Shown here in pieces: positions 10,706-20,584 of a stretch of 56,086 bases of DNA. The notes below the pieces were generated by a model that saw only the letters and a list, made by a program, of their open reading frames with translations, did not search any database and was not told where the DNA came from. Position 1 is the first letter of the stretch, and each line of letters starts with the position of its first letter. Both the position numbers and the translations under genes were made by a program. This DNA is from Chitinophagaceae bacterium (lineage in GTDB: Bacteria; Bacteroidota; Bacteroidia; Chitinophagales; Chitinophagaceae). The stretch lies in NCBI GenBank assembly GCA_014879545.1, contig JACSRV010000100.1, forward strand, positions 1 through 56,086, given 5' to 3'.

Positions 10706-11422
10706 CTACTTAGGCTGCTTCAGAAAGTACTTCACACCACTCTCCTCCAGTATCATTTCTCCGTCCTGGCAGCGTAGCACCTTAAACGTCCTTGGTCTGC
10801 GACCCTCACATACCAGCGATTGTCCTCCTCCCAGTTCCCGCACCGTCCACGATGGGGCATTGTCTGCATCTGCACCGCTATACACAAAACCCTGCTTCCC
10901 ATCTGTCGATGGGCCGGTTATATATACCGATCTTATGTTATCAGCCGCATCCAACGTTCCGGGACCTTCGGTTTTTCTCTTATACACCGACCAACGCCCT
11001 ATCATCTCTTCCAGGCTGTTCACCGGGCGGGCAGAATCTTCTTTCTTTATCACAATGGCCGCGGCTGTGTCGCTCAGATCCGGCCCGAAATGGTGGATAC
11101 CTTTCTGGTTCATCAGCACCATTTGTTCCCCTTTGCGCAGCAGCACCTTGAATCGCACAGTTCCCATGTCCAGAATGCTGTCTTCGCTTAATCCGTAAAC
11201 ACCCTCATATATAAATCCCTTTCGGTAATGATAGGAAAATGAGTCTTTGGGAAGAAATGCCACATAAAGCGTATCGTCATATTCCTGCACCGTACTGTCG
11301 GGTGTCATTCGCTTCACTTCCTTCCACCGTCCCGGTATGATCAGCTTTTTCTTTTTGTCAATGCCGTGCACCACCGCCGGCAACAGCAGTAGCAACAGAA
11401 TGACTATTTTTGATCGGTGCAT
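10706..11422 (-). CDS. hypothetical secreted protein
   Basis: 238-aa ORF with signal peptide and a TACATTTG box just upstream. Confidence 0.6.
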   Translation of the reverse strand: MHRSKIVILLLLLLPAVVHGIDKKKKLIIPGRWKEVKRMTPDSTVQEYDDTLYVAFLPKDSFSYHYRKGFIYEGVYGLSEDSILDMGTVRFKVLLRKGEQMVLMNQKGIHHFGPDLSDTAAAIVIKKEDSARPVNSLEEMIGRWSVYKRKTEGPGTLDAADNIRSVYITGPSTDGKQGFVYSGADADNAPSWTVRELGGGQSLVCEGRRPRTFKVLRCQDGEMILEESGVKYFLKQPK

Positions 11423-11491
11423 TGTTACAAATGTAAGGAAACCAACTAATTGCCTGTTAGCCTTTGCTTTTGTTCATTTTTAAGTTTACGC

Positions 11492-12271
11492 ATGTCCTCA
11501 CAGCTACATATAACGCTCATTCAGCCCCATATAGTATGGGAAGACAAAACCGCCAACCTGGCTCATTACGAAACTTTGCTTCATTCCATCACCGGACCTC
11601 GTCATGTGGTAGTGCTGCCCGAGATGTTTAGCACCGGTTTCAGTATGGCTCCCGAACGCCTTGCCGAACCCATGACCGGAAACACGGTGCAATGGATGAA
11701 AGACATGGCACTGAAACACCGCTGCATACTGGCAGGTAGCCTCATTATCGAAGACGATAACAACCACTACAACAGATTCCTTTGGGTACAGCCCGACGGC
11801 GCCATAATACATTACGATAAACGCCACCTTTTCGCCTATGCCGGCGAAGACGAACATTATGCCGCCGGCAGCCACCGCGTTATAGCACAGGTGAACGGCT
11901 GGCGCATCAACCTCATGGTATGTTACGATCTCCGCTTCCCGGTATGGGCGCGCAACAAAGATGCGGAATATGATGTGGCCATCTATGTAGCCAACTGGCC
12001 TCGTGTACGCAGCCTTGCATGGCGCACACTACTGCAGGCACGCGCCATAGAAAATCAGTGTTATGTAGTGGGGGTAAACCGGGTGGGCACTGATGCCAAA
12101 GGAAATGACTACAGCGGCGACAGCAGTGTCTTCGGCCCCCTCGGCGATCTCATCTGGCAACACACCGAAACAGAGGCCGTGCGCACCGTAACACTCGAAA
12201 AGGACAACCTCTCACAGATTCGCGAGAAGTTGCCCTTCTTGAAAGATGCCGATAAGTTTATGTTACTGTAA
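11492..12271 (+). CDS. nitrilase/carbon-nitrogen hydrolase family (omega-amidase-like)
   Basis: VVLPEMFSTGFS (E), YDKRHLF (K), MVCYDLRFPVWAR (C). Confidence 0.9.
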   Translation: MSSQLHITLIQPHIVWEDKTANLAHYETLLHSITGPRHVVVLPEMFSTGFSMAPERLAEPMTGNTVQWMKDMALKHRCILAGSLIIEDDNNHYNRFLWVQPDGAIIHYDKRHLFAYAGEDEHYAAGSHRVIAQVNGWRINLMVCYDLRFPVWARNKDAEYDVAIYVANWPRVRSLAWRTLLQARAIENQCYVVGVNRVGTDAKGNDYSGDSSVFGPLGDLIWQHTETEAVRTVTLEKDNLSQIREKLPFLKDADKFMLL

Positions 12272-12307
12272 CGATACGCCGGTCAAATCCCCGGACATAC
12301 CTACTGT

Positions 12308-13039
12308 TTACTTGATGTTGATCGTGTACACCGTGCTGCCAATGGCAGTCTCTCCCGTGGCGTCCTTTACAATTACTTTGAACTTGATGGTTTTGCCCGC
12401 GGCACTGCTCATGATGGTTCCACGCACAATACCGGCCGATTCATCTACCGTCAATCCCGCGCCTGTCAGAGCAGAGCTACCTGCATAACTCGCATCCAGC
12501 AACCAAGAGTAGGGTGGTGTACCGCCGGTAACATACAACGATGCTCCGTAAGACTTGCCCGCCACTCCATCTACCAGCGTAAATGGCGCTCCTATTTGCT
12601 GCAACAATGCTGCCGGGCCAGGGGTATATCCTGTTATCTTCAGGTCTATCGATCCTGTAGCGGTGCTCGTACCGTCACTTACTTTCACTTTAAACGTCTT
12701 TGTGCCGGTGCTCAAACCGGTTGCAGCATGACCCGCTCGGTTCACAACTCCGGTAAGTGGCGTTATCGTAACGCCTGACGGCGGAGTAGGGCTCAACTCC
12801 AAAGACCACGTATAAGAATGCAACGGATTTCCGCCATCAGCCATCAACTGCTGCGCATTGAAATTCACATAACCGTCAGCATCAATGTTGGCACTCATGG
12901 TCTGGTTCTGTCCTGTCGGGCTTTTTAATACCCTCAGGGTGCTGCCTGCGGTAGAACTTGATGAACTATTATCTTTCTTCTTACATGATACGCCAAACAG
13001 CGTTGCACCAAGCATAACTACCACTAACGTCTTCTTCAT
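12308..13039 (-). CDS. putative Ig-domain lipoprotein
   Basis: lipobox FGVSCKKK; He_PIG-like TGGTPPYSWLLD. Confidence 0.65.
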   Translation of the reverse strand: MKKTLVVVMLGATLFGVSCKKKDNSSSSSTAGSTLRVLKSPTGQNQTMSANIDADGYVNFNAQQLMADGGNPLHSYTWSLELSPTPPSGVTITPLTGVVNRAGHAATGLSTGTKTFKVKVSDGTSTATGSIDLKITGYTPGPAALLQQIGAPFTLVDGVAGKSYGASLYVTGGTPPYSWLLDASYAGSSALTGAGLTVDESAGIVRGTIMSSAAGKTIKFKVIVKDATGETAIGSTVYTINIK

Positions 13040-13117
13040 ATTCCGGGATTTTGCACAAAATTAGCCCCGCATATCCTTAGACTCCGTGATGGCTGTCATT
13101 GCCCCTAATGACGCTTA

Positions 13118-14428
13118 TCACCCCTTACCCAACCCCTCTTTATACACTTTCAGGCATCTGTCCCTTGCCATATCATGTGCCACTATCGGGCGCGCATAGG
13201 TCAGTTGGTCATACTCAGGCACCCATTTCCGCACATACCTCAACTGTGGATCGAATTTCTGTGTCTGCAACTCCGGATTGAACACCCTGAAGTAGGGTGC
13301 CGCATCACAGCCGCAACCGGCCGCCCACTGCCAGTTACCATTGTTGGCCGACAGATCATAATCCAATAGCTTCTGTGCAAAATATGCCTCTCCCCACCTC
13401 CAGTCCACCAGCAGGTCCTTCGTCAGGAAACTGGCTACTATCATACGCACCCTGTTATGCATGAAACCTGTTTCATTCAGCTCCTTCATGCCCGCATCCA
13501 CTATCGGATAACCTGTTTGCCCCTCACACCATTTCCTGAATTCATTTTCATTGTTGCGCCATACTATGTTGTCATACTCCTTCTTGAACGCACCGTGCAC
13601 CACATGCGGGAAGTGCCACAAGATGCACATAAAGAACTCCCTCCATATCAGCTCGCTCAGGTACACAGGGTTCAATGCCATCGCTCTTGCAGCAAGGTAG
13701 CGCACACTCACCGTCCCAAATCGCAGGTGAATGCCCATTTTTGTAGTGCCGTTTATCGCAGGCACATCGCGCGTCTTGTCATAATCTCCGGCAATGCGTT
13801 CATCCAGCACCATTGGCAACATGCCGTGCGGTGCCGGTTCAAAACCTATTTCTGCAAGCGAGGGCATCTGCTGCCGCTCCATCTTCAGAAAATGATCAAA
13901 GTAATTCTCGGTAGGGTAGGGCTTCAGATAAAAACTATTCAGTTTGTCTTTCCACTTCTTGCTGTAGGGCGTGTACACCGTATAGGGTGTACCATTGTCC
14001 TTCATCACTTCCTCCTTTTCAAATATCACCTGGTCTTTGTACGTATTGAATCCCACACCCCTGCTTGTCAGCAATTGTCGCACCGCCTCATCTCTATTTT
14101 GGGCATACGGTTCGTAATCATGGTTGGTATATACACCCTTCACATCATACGCCTGCGTCAATTGTAGGAATGACTCTTCAGGCGTACTGTAAAGAACTGT
14201 CAGGGTGCTGCCCATCTGCACCAGCTGCTCCTGTATGCCGGCAAGCGCGTCATGTATGAATTGTACCCGCTTGTCTTTTTTGTCTGTAAGGTCATTGAGA
14301 ATGTTCTTGTCAAAAATGAAGATAGGTACCACCGGCACTCCGCTCTTCAGCGCATGATACAATCCCGCATTATCACTCAGGCGCAGATCGCGCCTGAACC
14401 AGAAGATATTCACACTCTTTTGCTGCAT
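13118..14428 (-). CDS. deoxyribodipyrimidine photolyase/cryptochrome family
   Basis: IFWFRRDLRLSDNAGL; ELIWREFFM; GYPIVDAGMKELNETGFMHNRVRMIVASFLTKDLLVDWRWGE; NNGNWQWAAGCGCDAAPYFRVFNP. Confidence 0.95.
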   Translation of the reverse strand: MQQKSVNIFWFRRDLRLSDNAGLYHALKSGVPVVPIFIFDKNILNDLTDKKDKRVQFIHDALAGIQEQLVQMGSTLTVLYSTPEESFLQLTQAYDVKGVYTNHDYEPYAQNRDEAVRQLLTSRGVGFNTYKDQVIFEKEEVMKDNGTPYTVYTPYSKKWKDKLNSFYLKPYPTENYFDHFLKMERQQMPSLAEIGFEPAPHGMLPMVLDERIAGDYDKTRDVPAINGTTKMGIHLRFGTVSVRYLAARAMALNPVYLSELIWREFFMCILWHFPHVVHGAFKKEYDNIVWRNNENEFRKWCEGQTGYPIVDAGMKELNETGFMHNRVRMIVASFLTKDLLVDWRWGEAYFAQKLLDYDLSANNGNWQWAAGCGCDAAPYFRVFNPELQTQKFDPQLRYVRKWVPEYDQLTYARPIVAHDMARDRCLKVYKEGLGKG

Positions 14429-14515
14429 AAGGTAAAACTATGGAAGATTTCCTTTCGCCAACTTTAACAATTTCAAATACACCTATCATCCCTATCTTTA
14501 CTGTAATACCTTCTT

Positions 14516-15037
14516 ATGCGTAAACTGACTTTGGCAACCGCTATGTTATGCACCCTGCTTTTTGTAGAGTGTACCAACGCGCAAAACAAGAAAACAATGA
14601 GCACTAACAACAACAATCCATACTACTCCCGCACCGACACCAACAAGCTGCGGGTATCAAATAGCGAATGGCGCAAGATCCTCTCTGCCGGCGTTTACAG
14701 TATAGCCCGCGAAAAAGGCACCGAATATGCCTTCTCCGGAAAATACTGGAAAACCGATGTGAAGGGGATGTACTACTGCGCGGTATGCGGCAATCCGTTG
14801 TTCAGGTCGGGCTCCAAGTTTGCCAGCTCATGTGGCTGGCCCAGCTTCTACGAGGCCATCCGCCCCAACAGTGTCATCTACCTGCCCGATGACTCCCATG
14901 GCATGGAGCGTATTGAGGTACAGTGCGGACGGTGCGAATCTCATCTCGGCCACATCTTCGACGACGGGCCACCACCCACCGGCAAACGCTTCTGCATGAA
15001 CTCAGCGGTACTCGACTTCGAACCGGACTCGCAATAG
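14516..15037 (+). CDS. msrB: peptide-methionine (R)-S-oxide reductase
   Basis: YYCAVCGNPLF, FASSCGWPSFYEAI, RCESHLGHIFDDGPPPTGKRFCMNSAVLDF. Confidence 0.95.
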   Translation: MRKLTLATAMLCTLLFVECTNAQNKKTMSTNNNNPYYSRTDTNKLRVSNSEWRKILSAGVYSIAREKGTEYAFSGKYWKTDVKGMYYCAVCGNPLFRSGSKFASSCGWPSFYEAIRPNSVIYLPDDSHGMERIEVQCGRCESHLGHIFDDGPPPTGKRFCMNSAVLDFEPDSQ

Positions 15038-15046
15038 ACAAAAACA

Positions 15047-15079
15047 AAAACAGGAAGCCCGAACCGGACTTCCTGTTTT
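15047..15079. terminator. bidirectional terminator-like hairpin
   Basis: AAAACAGGAAG...CTTCCTGTTTT between convergent genes. Confidence 0.75.
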
Positions 15080-15102
15080 CACTTTTATGAATATGGTATC
15101 TG

Positions 15103-15300
15103 CTACCAGTATCCTCCGTTGTGGTTACGCGGACGGGCACCATGACTATGCCAGAAATGATAGCGTTGTTTCGCCTTCACGTACTTGTTGCTCTTATACA
15201 CCTTGCCCCGGTATATGGTACGACCGCAGCCCGATGCAATGATCAACACCGCCAATGCTGCCAATAAAACGATCCTGTTTTTCATACTTATGCTATGCAA
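15103..15300 (-). CDS. small lipoprotein
   Basis: 65 aa, lipobox IIASGC, basic/aromatic tail. Confidence 0.55.
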   Translation of the reverse strand: MHSISMKNRIVLLAALAVLIIASGCGRTIYRGKVYKSNKYVKAKQRYHFWHSHGARPRNHNGGYW

Positions 15301-15346
15301 AATACTTTATTATTTAATATTCAGGTAGTGTCGCGCCTTTTTTCTT

Positions 15347-15895
15347 TTATCGCCGGGCCTGTTTCCATTCCTGCCGCAGCAGTCCCGTCACTACCACGTC
15401 TTCCGCCACGCCATTGCGCATAGCACTCTGTCTTATCAGACCCTCTGTCAGAAATCCCAGCCGGTTAGCCAGCGCTCCGCTGCGTTTATTCGCTGTTACA
15501 TAGTGGATCTCTATCTTGTTCAATCCCACCGTCGAAAACAAATAACCTAAAAATCCCTCCAGCGATCGGGTAACTATACCTCGCCCCTCATGATCCTTAC
15601 TTATCCAGTAACCAACCTGAGCACGTTTTGTATCATGCTGCCACTCGTGCATGCCCACGCCGCCTACCAGCTCACCATCATAAAACACACCCATCACCAG
15701 CGATTGTTGGTCGTGCAGCTCCTGCATAGATCGCTGAATAAACTCCATCGAATGCTCCGGTCTTGTGGTCGCGGCCACCCATGGCAGCCACTTGCCCAGA
15801 TGTTGGCGCGAGCGGTCCACTGTTGCAAACAATGCTTCAAAATCTGCCACCTCATAGGGCCGCAGTATCAGATGTTCATCAATAGCGATCATCAA
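15347..15895 (-). CDS. GNAT N-acetyltransferase (RimJ/RimL-like)
   Basis: LILRPYEVADFEALF; VGYWISKDHEGRGIVTRSLEGFLGYLF. Confidence 0.9.
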   Translation of the reverse strand: MMIAIDEHLILRPYEVADFEALFATVDRSRQHLGKWLPWVAATTRPEHSMEFIQRSMQELHDQQSLVMGVFYDGELVGGVGMHEWQHDTKRAQVGYWISKDHEGRGIVTRSLEGFLGYLFSTVGLNKIEIHYVTANKRSGALANRLGFLTEGLIRQSAMRNGVAEDVVVTGLLRQEWKQARR

Positions 15896-15910
15896 CGGGC
15901 TTATAGGGTG

Positions 15911-16864
15911 TTAAATGTCTTTGTTTCCATACACCTTCTCCCACAATTCCGGTATCCGTTTGATCCATGCCAGTTCTTTCATCTTTGGCCGCGCCTCTCC
16001 TACCGGAGACCCAAAATAAGACCTTCCTCCTTCTATGCTTGCCGGCACACCGCTTTGTGCCATTACCACAGCACCCTTACCCACTACCAGGTCTTTGCTC
16101 ACACCCACCTGTCCCCACAATATCACTTCATCTTCTATAATAGCCTTTCCGCCAATGCCCACCTGTGCGGCAAACAGACAGTTCTTACCTATCACGGCTC
16201 CATGACCCACATGTATGTGGTTATCCAGCTTGGTACCGGCACCTATTATCGTATCTCCGCTCACACCCTTGTCGATAGTGCAGCCTGCACCTATCTCCAC
16301 ATTGTCCTGAATGATCACCCTTCCGCAGCTTTCCATCTTATCATACTGCATCTCCCTATCCTTCCTGCGCTTGAAGTAGAATGCGTCAGCACCAAGCACG
16401 GTCCCGGCATGAATGATAACATTGTCACCGATTACCGTATGGTCATAGATCGTCACATTCGGGTGGATAAGGCAATTCCTCCCTATACGCACTTTATTGC
16501 CCACAAACACCCCCGGTTGCAGATGCGTTCCCTCACCGATAACCGCTGTGTCGCTTATCATCTTATTGGCCGGCTCAAACGGGCGGAAATGCTTCACCAG
16601 TTTCACATACGCGCTAAAGGGGTCTGCCGTTACCAGCAACGTCTTACCCTCCGGACAATCAACCTCTTTATTGATTATTATAATGGTCGCCGCCGAGTTC
16701 AGACAGGCGTTATAATATTTCTCAAAGTCAACGAACGAAATATCTCCGTTTGTCACCTTATGTATCTCATTGATGCCGGTAGCCATTTGGGTGGCATTTC
16801 CCACTAACTTGGCTCCGGTAAATTCAGCCACCCACTGCACGGGCACCGCTTGTTCAAACTTCAT
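15911..16864 (-). CDS. UDP-3-O-acylglucosamine N-acyltransferase-like (LpxD family) hexapeptide protein
   Basis: left-handed beta-helix hexapeptide repeats; LpxD-like N-terminal domain. Confidence 0.8.
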   Translation of the reverse strand: MKFEQAVPVQWVAEFTGAKLVGNATQMATGINEIHKVTNGDISFVDFEKYYNACLNSAATIIIINKEVDCPEGKTLLVTADPFSAYVKLVKHFRPFEPANKMISDTAVIGEGTHLQPGVFVGNKVRIGRNCLIHPNVTIYDHTVIGDNVIIHAGTVLGADAFYFKRRKDREMQYDKMESCGRVIIQDNVEIGAGCTIDKGVSGDTIIGAGTKLDNHIHVGHGAVIGKNCLFAAQVGIGGKAIIEDEVILWGQVGVSKDLVVGKGAVVMAQSGVPASIEGGRSYFGSPVGEARPKMKELAWIKRIPELWEKVYGNKDI

Positions 16865-16959
16865 ATCCCTTCTATTTGAAACAAAAATACAGTATCTGTT
16901 TTGTATAATTTTTTTGATTGTCTACATTCGTTTTACCATCAAACTTATCCTCACCTGCC

Positions 16960-17481
16960 ATGAAAATGATCTCTGCCATCGAAAACAAGATATATGAGCT
17001 CAGGAGCGTACGTGTCATGCTCGATTATGATCTCGCAGACCTGTATGAAGTGCCCACTAAAGCATTGAATCAGGCAGTCAAACGTAACATTAAAAGGTTT
17101 CCCGACGATTTTATGTTCAGGCTCTCCATTGAAGAATGGAACCTGATGCGGTCACAGATTGTTACCGCATCGCAAACCAAAAGAAATACCGGTGTTACTC
17201 CTTTTGCCTTTACAGAGCAGGGGGTCGCAATGCTTAGCGGAATCCTGAACTCCGACAAAGCAATTAACATGAATATCGCCATAATGCGCGCCTTTGTTGC
17301 CATAAAGCGGGCAACCATCCTTCACATGGACATTCATGAGCAATTGAAGGAAATAAAACAGCGTATCAGCGAACACGATTCGCAACTCTCCGGCATATAC
17401 GATGCCATTGAAAATCTGCTTGACGAAAAGGCAGAACAGAAAACCTGGGAAAACAGAAAGAGGATCGGCTTCAAACCATAG
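16960..17481 (+). CDS. ORF6N domain-containing protein
   Basis: ENKIYELRSVRVMLDYDLADLYEVPTKALNQAVKRNIKRFPDDFMFRLS; start trimmed to ATG 16960. Confidence 0.85.
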   Translation: MKMISAIENKIYELRSVRVMLDYDLADLYEVPTKALNQAVKRNIKRFPDDFMFRLSIEEWNLMRSQIVTASQTKRNTGVTPFAFTEQGVAMLSGILNSDKAINMNIAIMRAFVAIKRATILHMDIHEQLKEIKQRISEHDSQLSGIYDAIENLLDEKAEQKTWENRKRIGFKP

Positions 17482-17515
17482 TAACTTACCGTGGGCATCG
17501 GCATACCCGTAACTA

Positions 17516-19321
17516 TTACTTCACTTGCTGCATCTCCACAAGGCGTTTGTAGATACCACCTGCCTCCAGAAGATTGTAGTGTGTGCCTCGCTCCACTATC
17601 CTGCCCTTCTCCATCACTATGATCTCATCAGCATGCTGCACGGTCGACAGGCGGTGCGCTATCACTACACACGTCCTGTTTTTCATCAACGTATGGATAG
17701 CATCCTGCACAATACGCTCGCTTTCCGTATCCAGCGATGAAGTGGCCTCATCCAGTATCAGGATCGGCGGATTTTTCAAAACCGCACGTGCTATAGTTAT
17801 CCTCTGTCGCTCACCACCACTCAACCTCGCGCCACGGTCACCGGCATAGGTCTGATATCCCTCAGGCTTTTGCTGAATGAATTTGTCGGCATGCGCAATC
17901 TTTGCCGCTTCCTCTACTCGTTCCTGTGTAGCGCCGCCTGTACCCAATGTGATGTTGTTATACAGCGTATCGTTGAACAATATTGGGTCCTGACTCACCA
18001 CGCCTGTCAGCCTGCGCAGATCTTCTATCTTGCACTGCTTCACATTCACACCATCTATCAATATCTCTCCTCCGCTCACATCATGAAAGCGCGGTATAAG
18101 ATCCACTAGTGTCGACTTACCCGCACCCGAAGCACCCACCAGTGCCACAGTCTTTCCCTTGGGTATCGTCAGGTCTATTCCTTCCAACACCTTGCGCTCG
18201 CCATAAGAAAAGCTCACATTCCTGAAGGTTATCTCACGCTCAAACGAATGTATCGGTTTCGCATCCGGTGCATCGGTAATAGCGTTCTCTACCGCCAGCA
18301 GTCCTTCTATCCTGTCCAGCGCCGCCGTACCTTTCTGCACATTAGAGAATGCGGACGACAGGTTCTTAAATGGCGCTATGATCATCCAGAACATGCCGAT
18401 GTAGGTAATGAATGCAGGTCCCGAAAAACCTGTGCCCGAAAACACGATGCGACCGCCAAACCACAATATGATGCTCGCAACAATTATTCCCATTGTCTCA
18501 GACAGTGGCGAGGCAAGTTCGCGACGGGCCGCTATCTGATTCCGGGTACGGAATAGATTATTGTTCAGCTTCATGAACTTCAGCTTCTGATGCGTTTCCG
18601 CACCAAACGCCTTCAGCACGCGCATACCCACCAGCGACTCATCTATCACTTCCATAATGGAACTGAGATGCTGCTGCGCCTCATTCGACGATTTGCGCAG
18701 CGACTTACTGATCCTACCGATTATGAGTCCTGCCACCGGCAGAAATACGAATAGGAACAACGTAAGCTGATAGTTCGTCACCAGCATCATGGTGATATAA
18801 ACGATGATGGTAAGCGGTTCTCTGATGAACACCTCCAGCACACTCATTATAGACAGCTCCACTTCGTTGATGTCATTTGTCATCTTCGAAATAAGGTCTC
18901 CCTTGCGCTCCTCTGTAAAAAAACCTATCGGCAGCGACAGTGTCTTAGTGAACAGGTCATTGCGCAACCTGCGCAGCACGGCGTTGCGCAACGGGTTCAG
19001 GATATACACCGCTATATACAGGAACAAGTTCTTCAGCACAGTAAACACCACCACAGCAACACACACATAGGCAAGAGCGGTCATCTTGTCTTGCTTCATG
19101 ATGATTTCATTGATGTATGCGGTCACCTGCTGCTGCACTCCTGTCGATGCGCCCGGCTTCACATTAGGTACACTGGCATTGAACAGTACCTGCAATACCG
19201 GACCTATCATTATGATAGTGAGCAGACCAAAAAGTATGCCCAGCAAGTTTGCCGCGAAGTACAATAATATCTTCCCCTTATACTCCGAGAGATATTGAAG
19301 AAGCCTTGATATTTTTTTCAT
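17516..19321 (-). CDS. ABC transporter permease/ATP-binding protein, MsbA-like
   Basis: TM domain, GASGAGKSTLVDLIPRF, LSGGERQRITIARAVLKNPPILILDEATSSLD. Confidence 0.93.
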   Translation of the reverse strand: MKKISRLLQYLSEYKGKILLYFAANLLGILFGLLTIIMIGPVLQVLFNASVPNVKPGASTGVQQQVTAYINEIIMKQDKMTALAYVCVAVVVFTVLKNLFLYIAVYILNPLRNAVLRRLRNDLFTKTLSLPIGFFTEERKGDLISKMTNDINEVELSIMSVLEVFIREPLTIIVYITMMLVTNYQLTLFLFVFLPVAGLIIGRISKSLRKSSNEAQQHLSSIMEVIDESLVGMRVLKAFGAETHQKLKFMKLNNNLFRTRNQIAARRELASPLSETMGIIVASIILWFGGRIVFSGTGFSGPAFITYIGMFWMIIAPFKNLSSAFSNVQKGTAALDRIEGLLAVENAITDAPDAKPIHSFEREITFRNVSFSYGERKVLEGIDLTIPKGKTVALVGASGAGKSTLVDLIPRFHDVSGGEILIDGVNVKQCKIEDLRRLTGVVSQDPILFNDTLYNNITLGTGGATQERVEEAAKIAHADKFIQQKPEGYQTYAGDRGARLSGGERQRITIARAVLKNPPILILDEATSSLDTESERIVQDAIHTLMKNRTCVVIAHRLSTVQHADEIIVMEKGRIVERGTHYNLLEAGGIYKRLVEMQQVK

Positions 19322-19396
19322 GTATTACGCGGCAAAATTACAGTTAATCAGCATAGCGATATGTTAGAATTATCACGATTCCACATATTTCGACAT

Positions 19397-20506
19397 TCAC
19401 ACGTCAAGGTTCAACGTATAGCTGGTGCTGCGGCCCCCTCCTGTAACCGTTATAGCGCCTATTTCCGCCAGATATTGCAGGTCCCTCGTCGCCGTTGCCT
19501 TCGAAACTTTTGTTATCGACATGTACTTGGTGGCATTCATCCCCCCTTCAAACGGCTCCACACCATCGCCCGTCATCTTTTTCACCACTTTTATCTGCCG
19601 TTCATTCAGCAGTGTACTGTACTTGTCAAAAAACCGGGTCTTCCTTAATACCTGGTCCACAGTCTGCTGCGTCTGCCGCTGAGCCTCCAGCAACACGCCC
19701 GAAAAGTACTTTACCCACTTCGTCACATCATTGCTCAGCGAGGCTTCCTTCAGTGCCGCATAGTATTTCTTCTTGTCCGCCTCTATGGTCCGCGACAGGC
19801 TCAGCAGCAGCGGCCGACCCAGTGTCTGTGCCAGCGCCTTTTCGGCTATAGCCCGGCCTATCCGCCCGTTGCCGTCTTCAAACGGGTGTATCGACTCAAA
19901 ATACAGATGCGCTATCGCTGCCCGCACCGGTCCTTTCTTTATCTCTTTTTTGCCTCCGGGGGCCGTATCGTTGAACCAATGCACAAATGCCGTCATCTCT
20001 TTCGCCACCTGCATCGAGGGCGGAGCCTCAAACTGCACCTTCTCTTTTCCCAGCGAACCCGATACCACCTGCATCGGGTCTTTGTGCGACCGCCATTTGC
20101 CCACCTGGATATTCCTCGAATCTGCCATCAGCAGCTCATGCCAGCTCCACAGTATCTCTTTGGTCAGTGGCTCGGCATACGTGGCCCGCACTTCTACCAT
20201 CAGCTTTCCCACGCCTTGTGCCATCTTACTTTTCACAGGCACCGGCTTTTTGTTCAGCCCCAATCCATTCCTTATCGAAGACATCACATCTACACGGCTG
20301 AAATGTTCCCCCTCTATTTCCGATGTCTTTATCGCCTCAGCAACCATCAGATCCACCACAGTATCCAGTTTCAGATGCTCCGGCAGCGTCTTTATTATAC
20401 CCGACACATGACCGGTCTCCTCCGCAAAAGCGAAGAGAACATCCTCAATTTCATTGCTGTCATAGCTGAAATGTGGCCAGTCCGGTAGCTGCCAGTTATA
20501 CTTCAT
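19397..20506 (-). CDS. Fic family protein with N-terminal inhibitory motif and C-terminal wHTH
   Basis: HPFEDGNGRIGRAIAE; TSEIEG inhibitory motif; C-terminal wHTH; start trimmed from TTG to ATG 20506. Confidence 0.92.
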   Translation of the reverse strand: MKYNWQLPDWPHFSYDSNEIEDVLFAFAEETGHVSGIIKTLPEHLKLDTVVDLMVAEAIKTSEIEGEHFSRVDVMSSIRNGLGLNKKPVPVKSKMAQGVGKLMVEVRATYAEPLTKEILWSWHELLMADSRNIQVGKWRSHKDPMQVVSGSLGKEKVQFEAPPSMQVAKEMTAFVHWFNDTAPGGKKEIKKGPVRAAIAHLYFESIHPFEDGNGRIGRAIAEKALAQTLGRPLLLSLSRTIEADKKKYYAALKEASLSNDVTKWVKYFSGVLLEAQRQTQQTVDQVLRKTRFFDKYSTLLNERQIKVVKKMTGDGVEPFEGGMNATKYMSITKVSKATATRDLQYLAEIGAITVTGGGRSTSYTLNLDV

Positions 20507-20580
20507 GAGCCAAATGTACAACTTATTCGGCTCACATTCTCCAATTTTATGAGCCGAATAACCACTCTATTCGGCTCACA
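20504..20580. promoter_or_regulatory. two inverted repeats (TGAGCCGAATA units) at the Fic start
   Basis: minus strand TGAGCCGAATAgagtggTTATTCGGCTCA and TGAGCCGAATAagttgtacaTTTGGCTCATG, the last half-site touching the ATG. Confidence 0.85.
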
Positions 20581-20584
20581 CCAC

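Noticed and set aside
15590-16807. 405-aa + strand ORF
   Set aside because: Antisense to the GNAT and LpxD-like genes; composition artefact.
16910-16945. TTTGAT...ATCAAA inverted repeat upstream of the ORF6N gene
   Set aside because: Only 6-bp arms in AT-rich sequence; not comparable to the Fic/ATPase operators.
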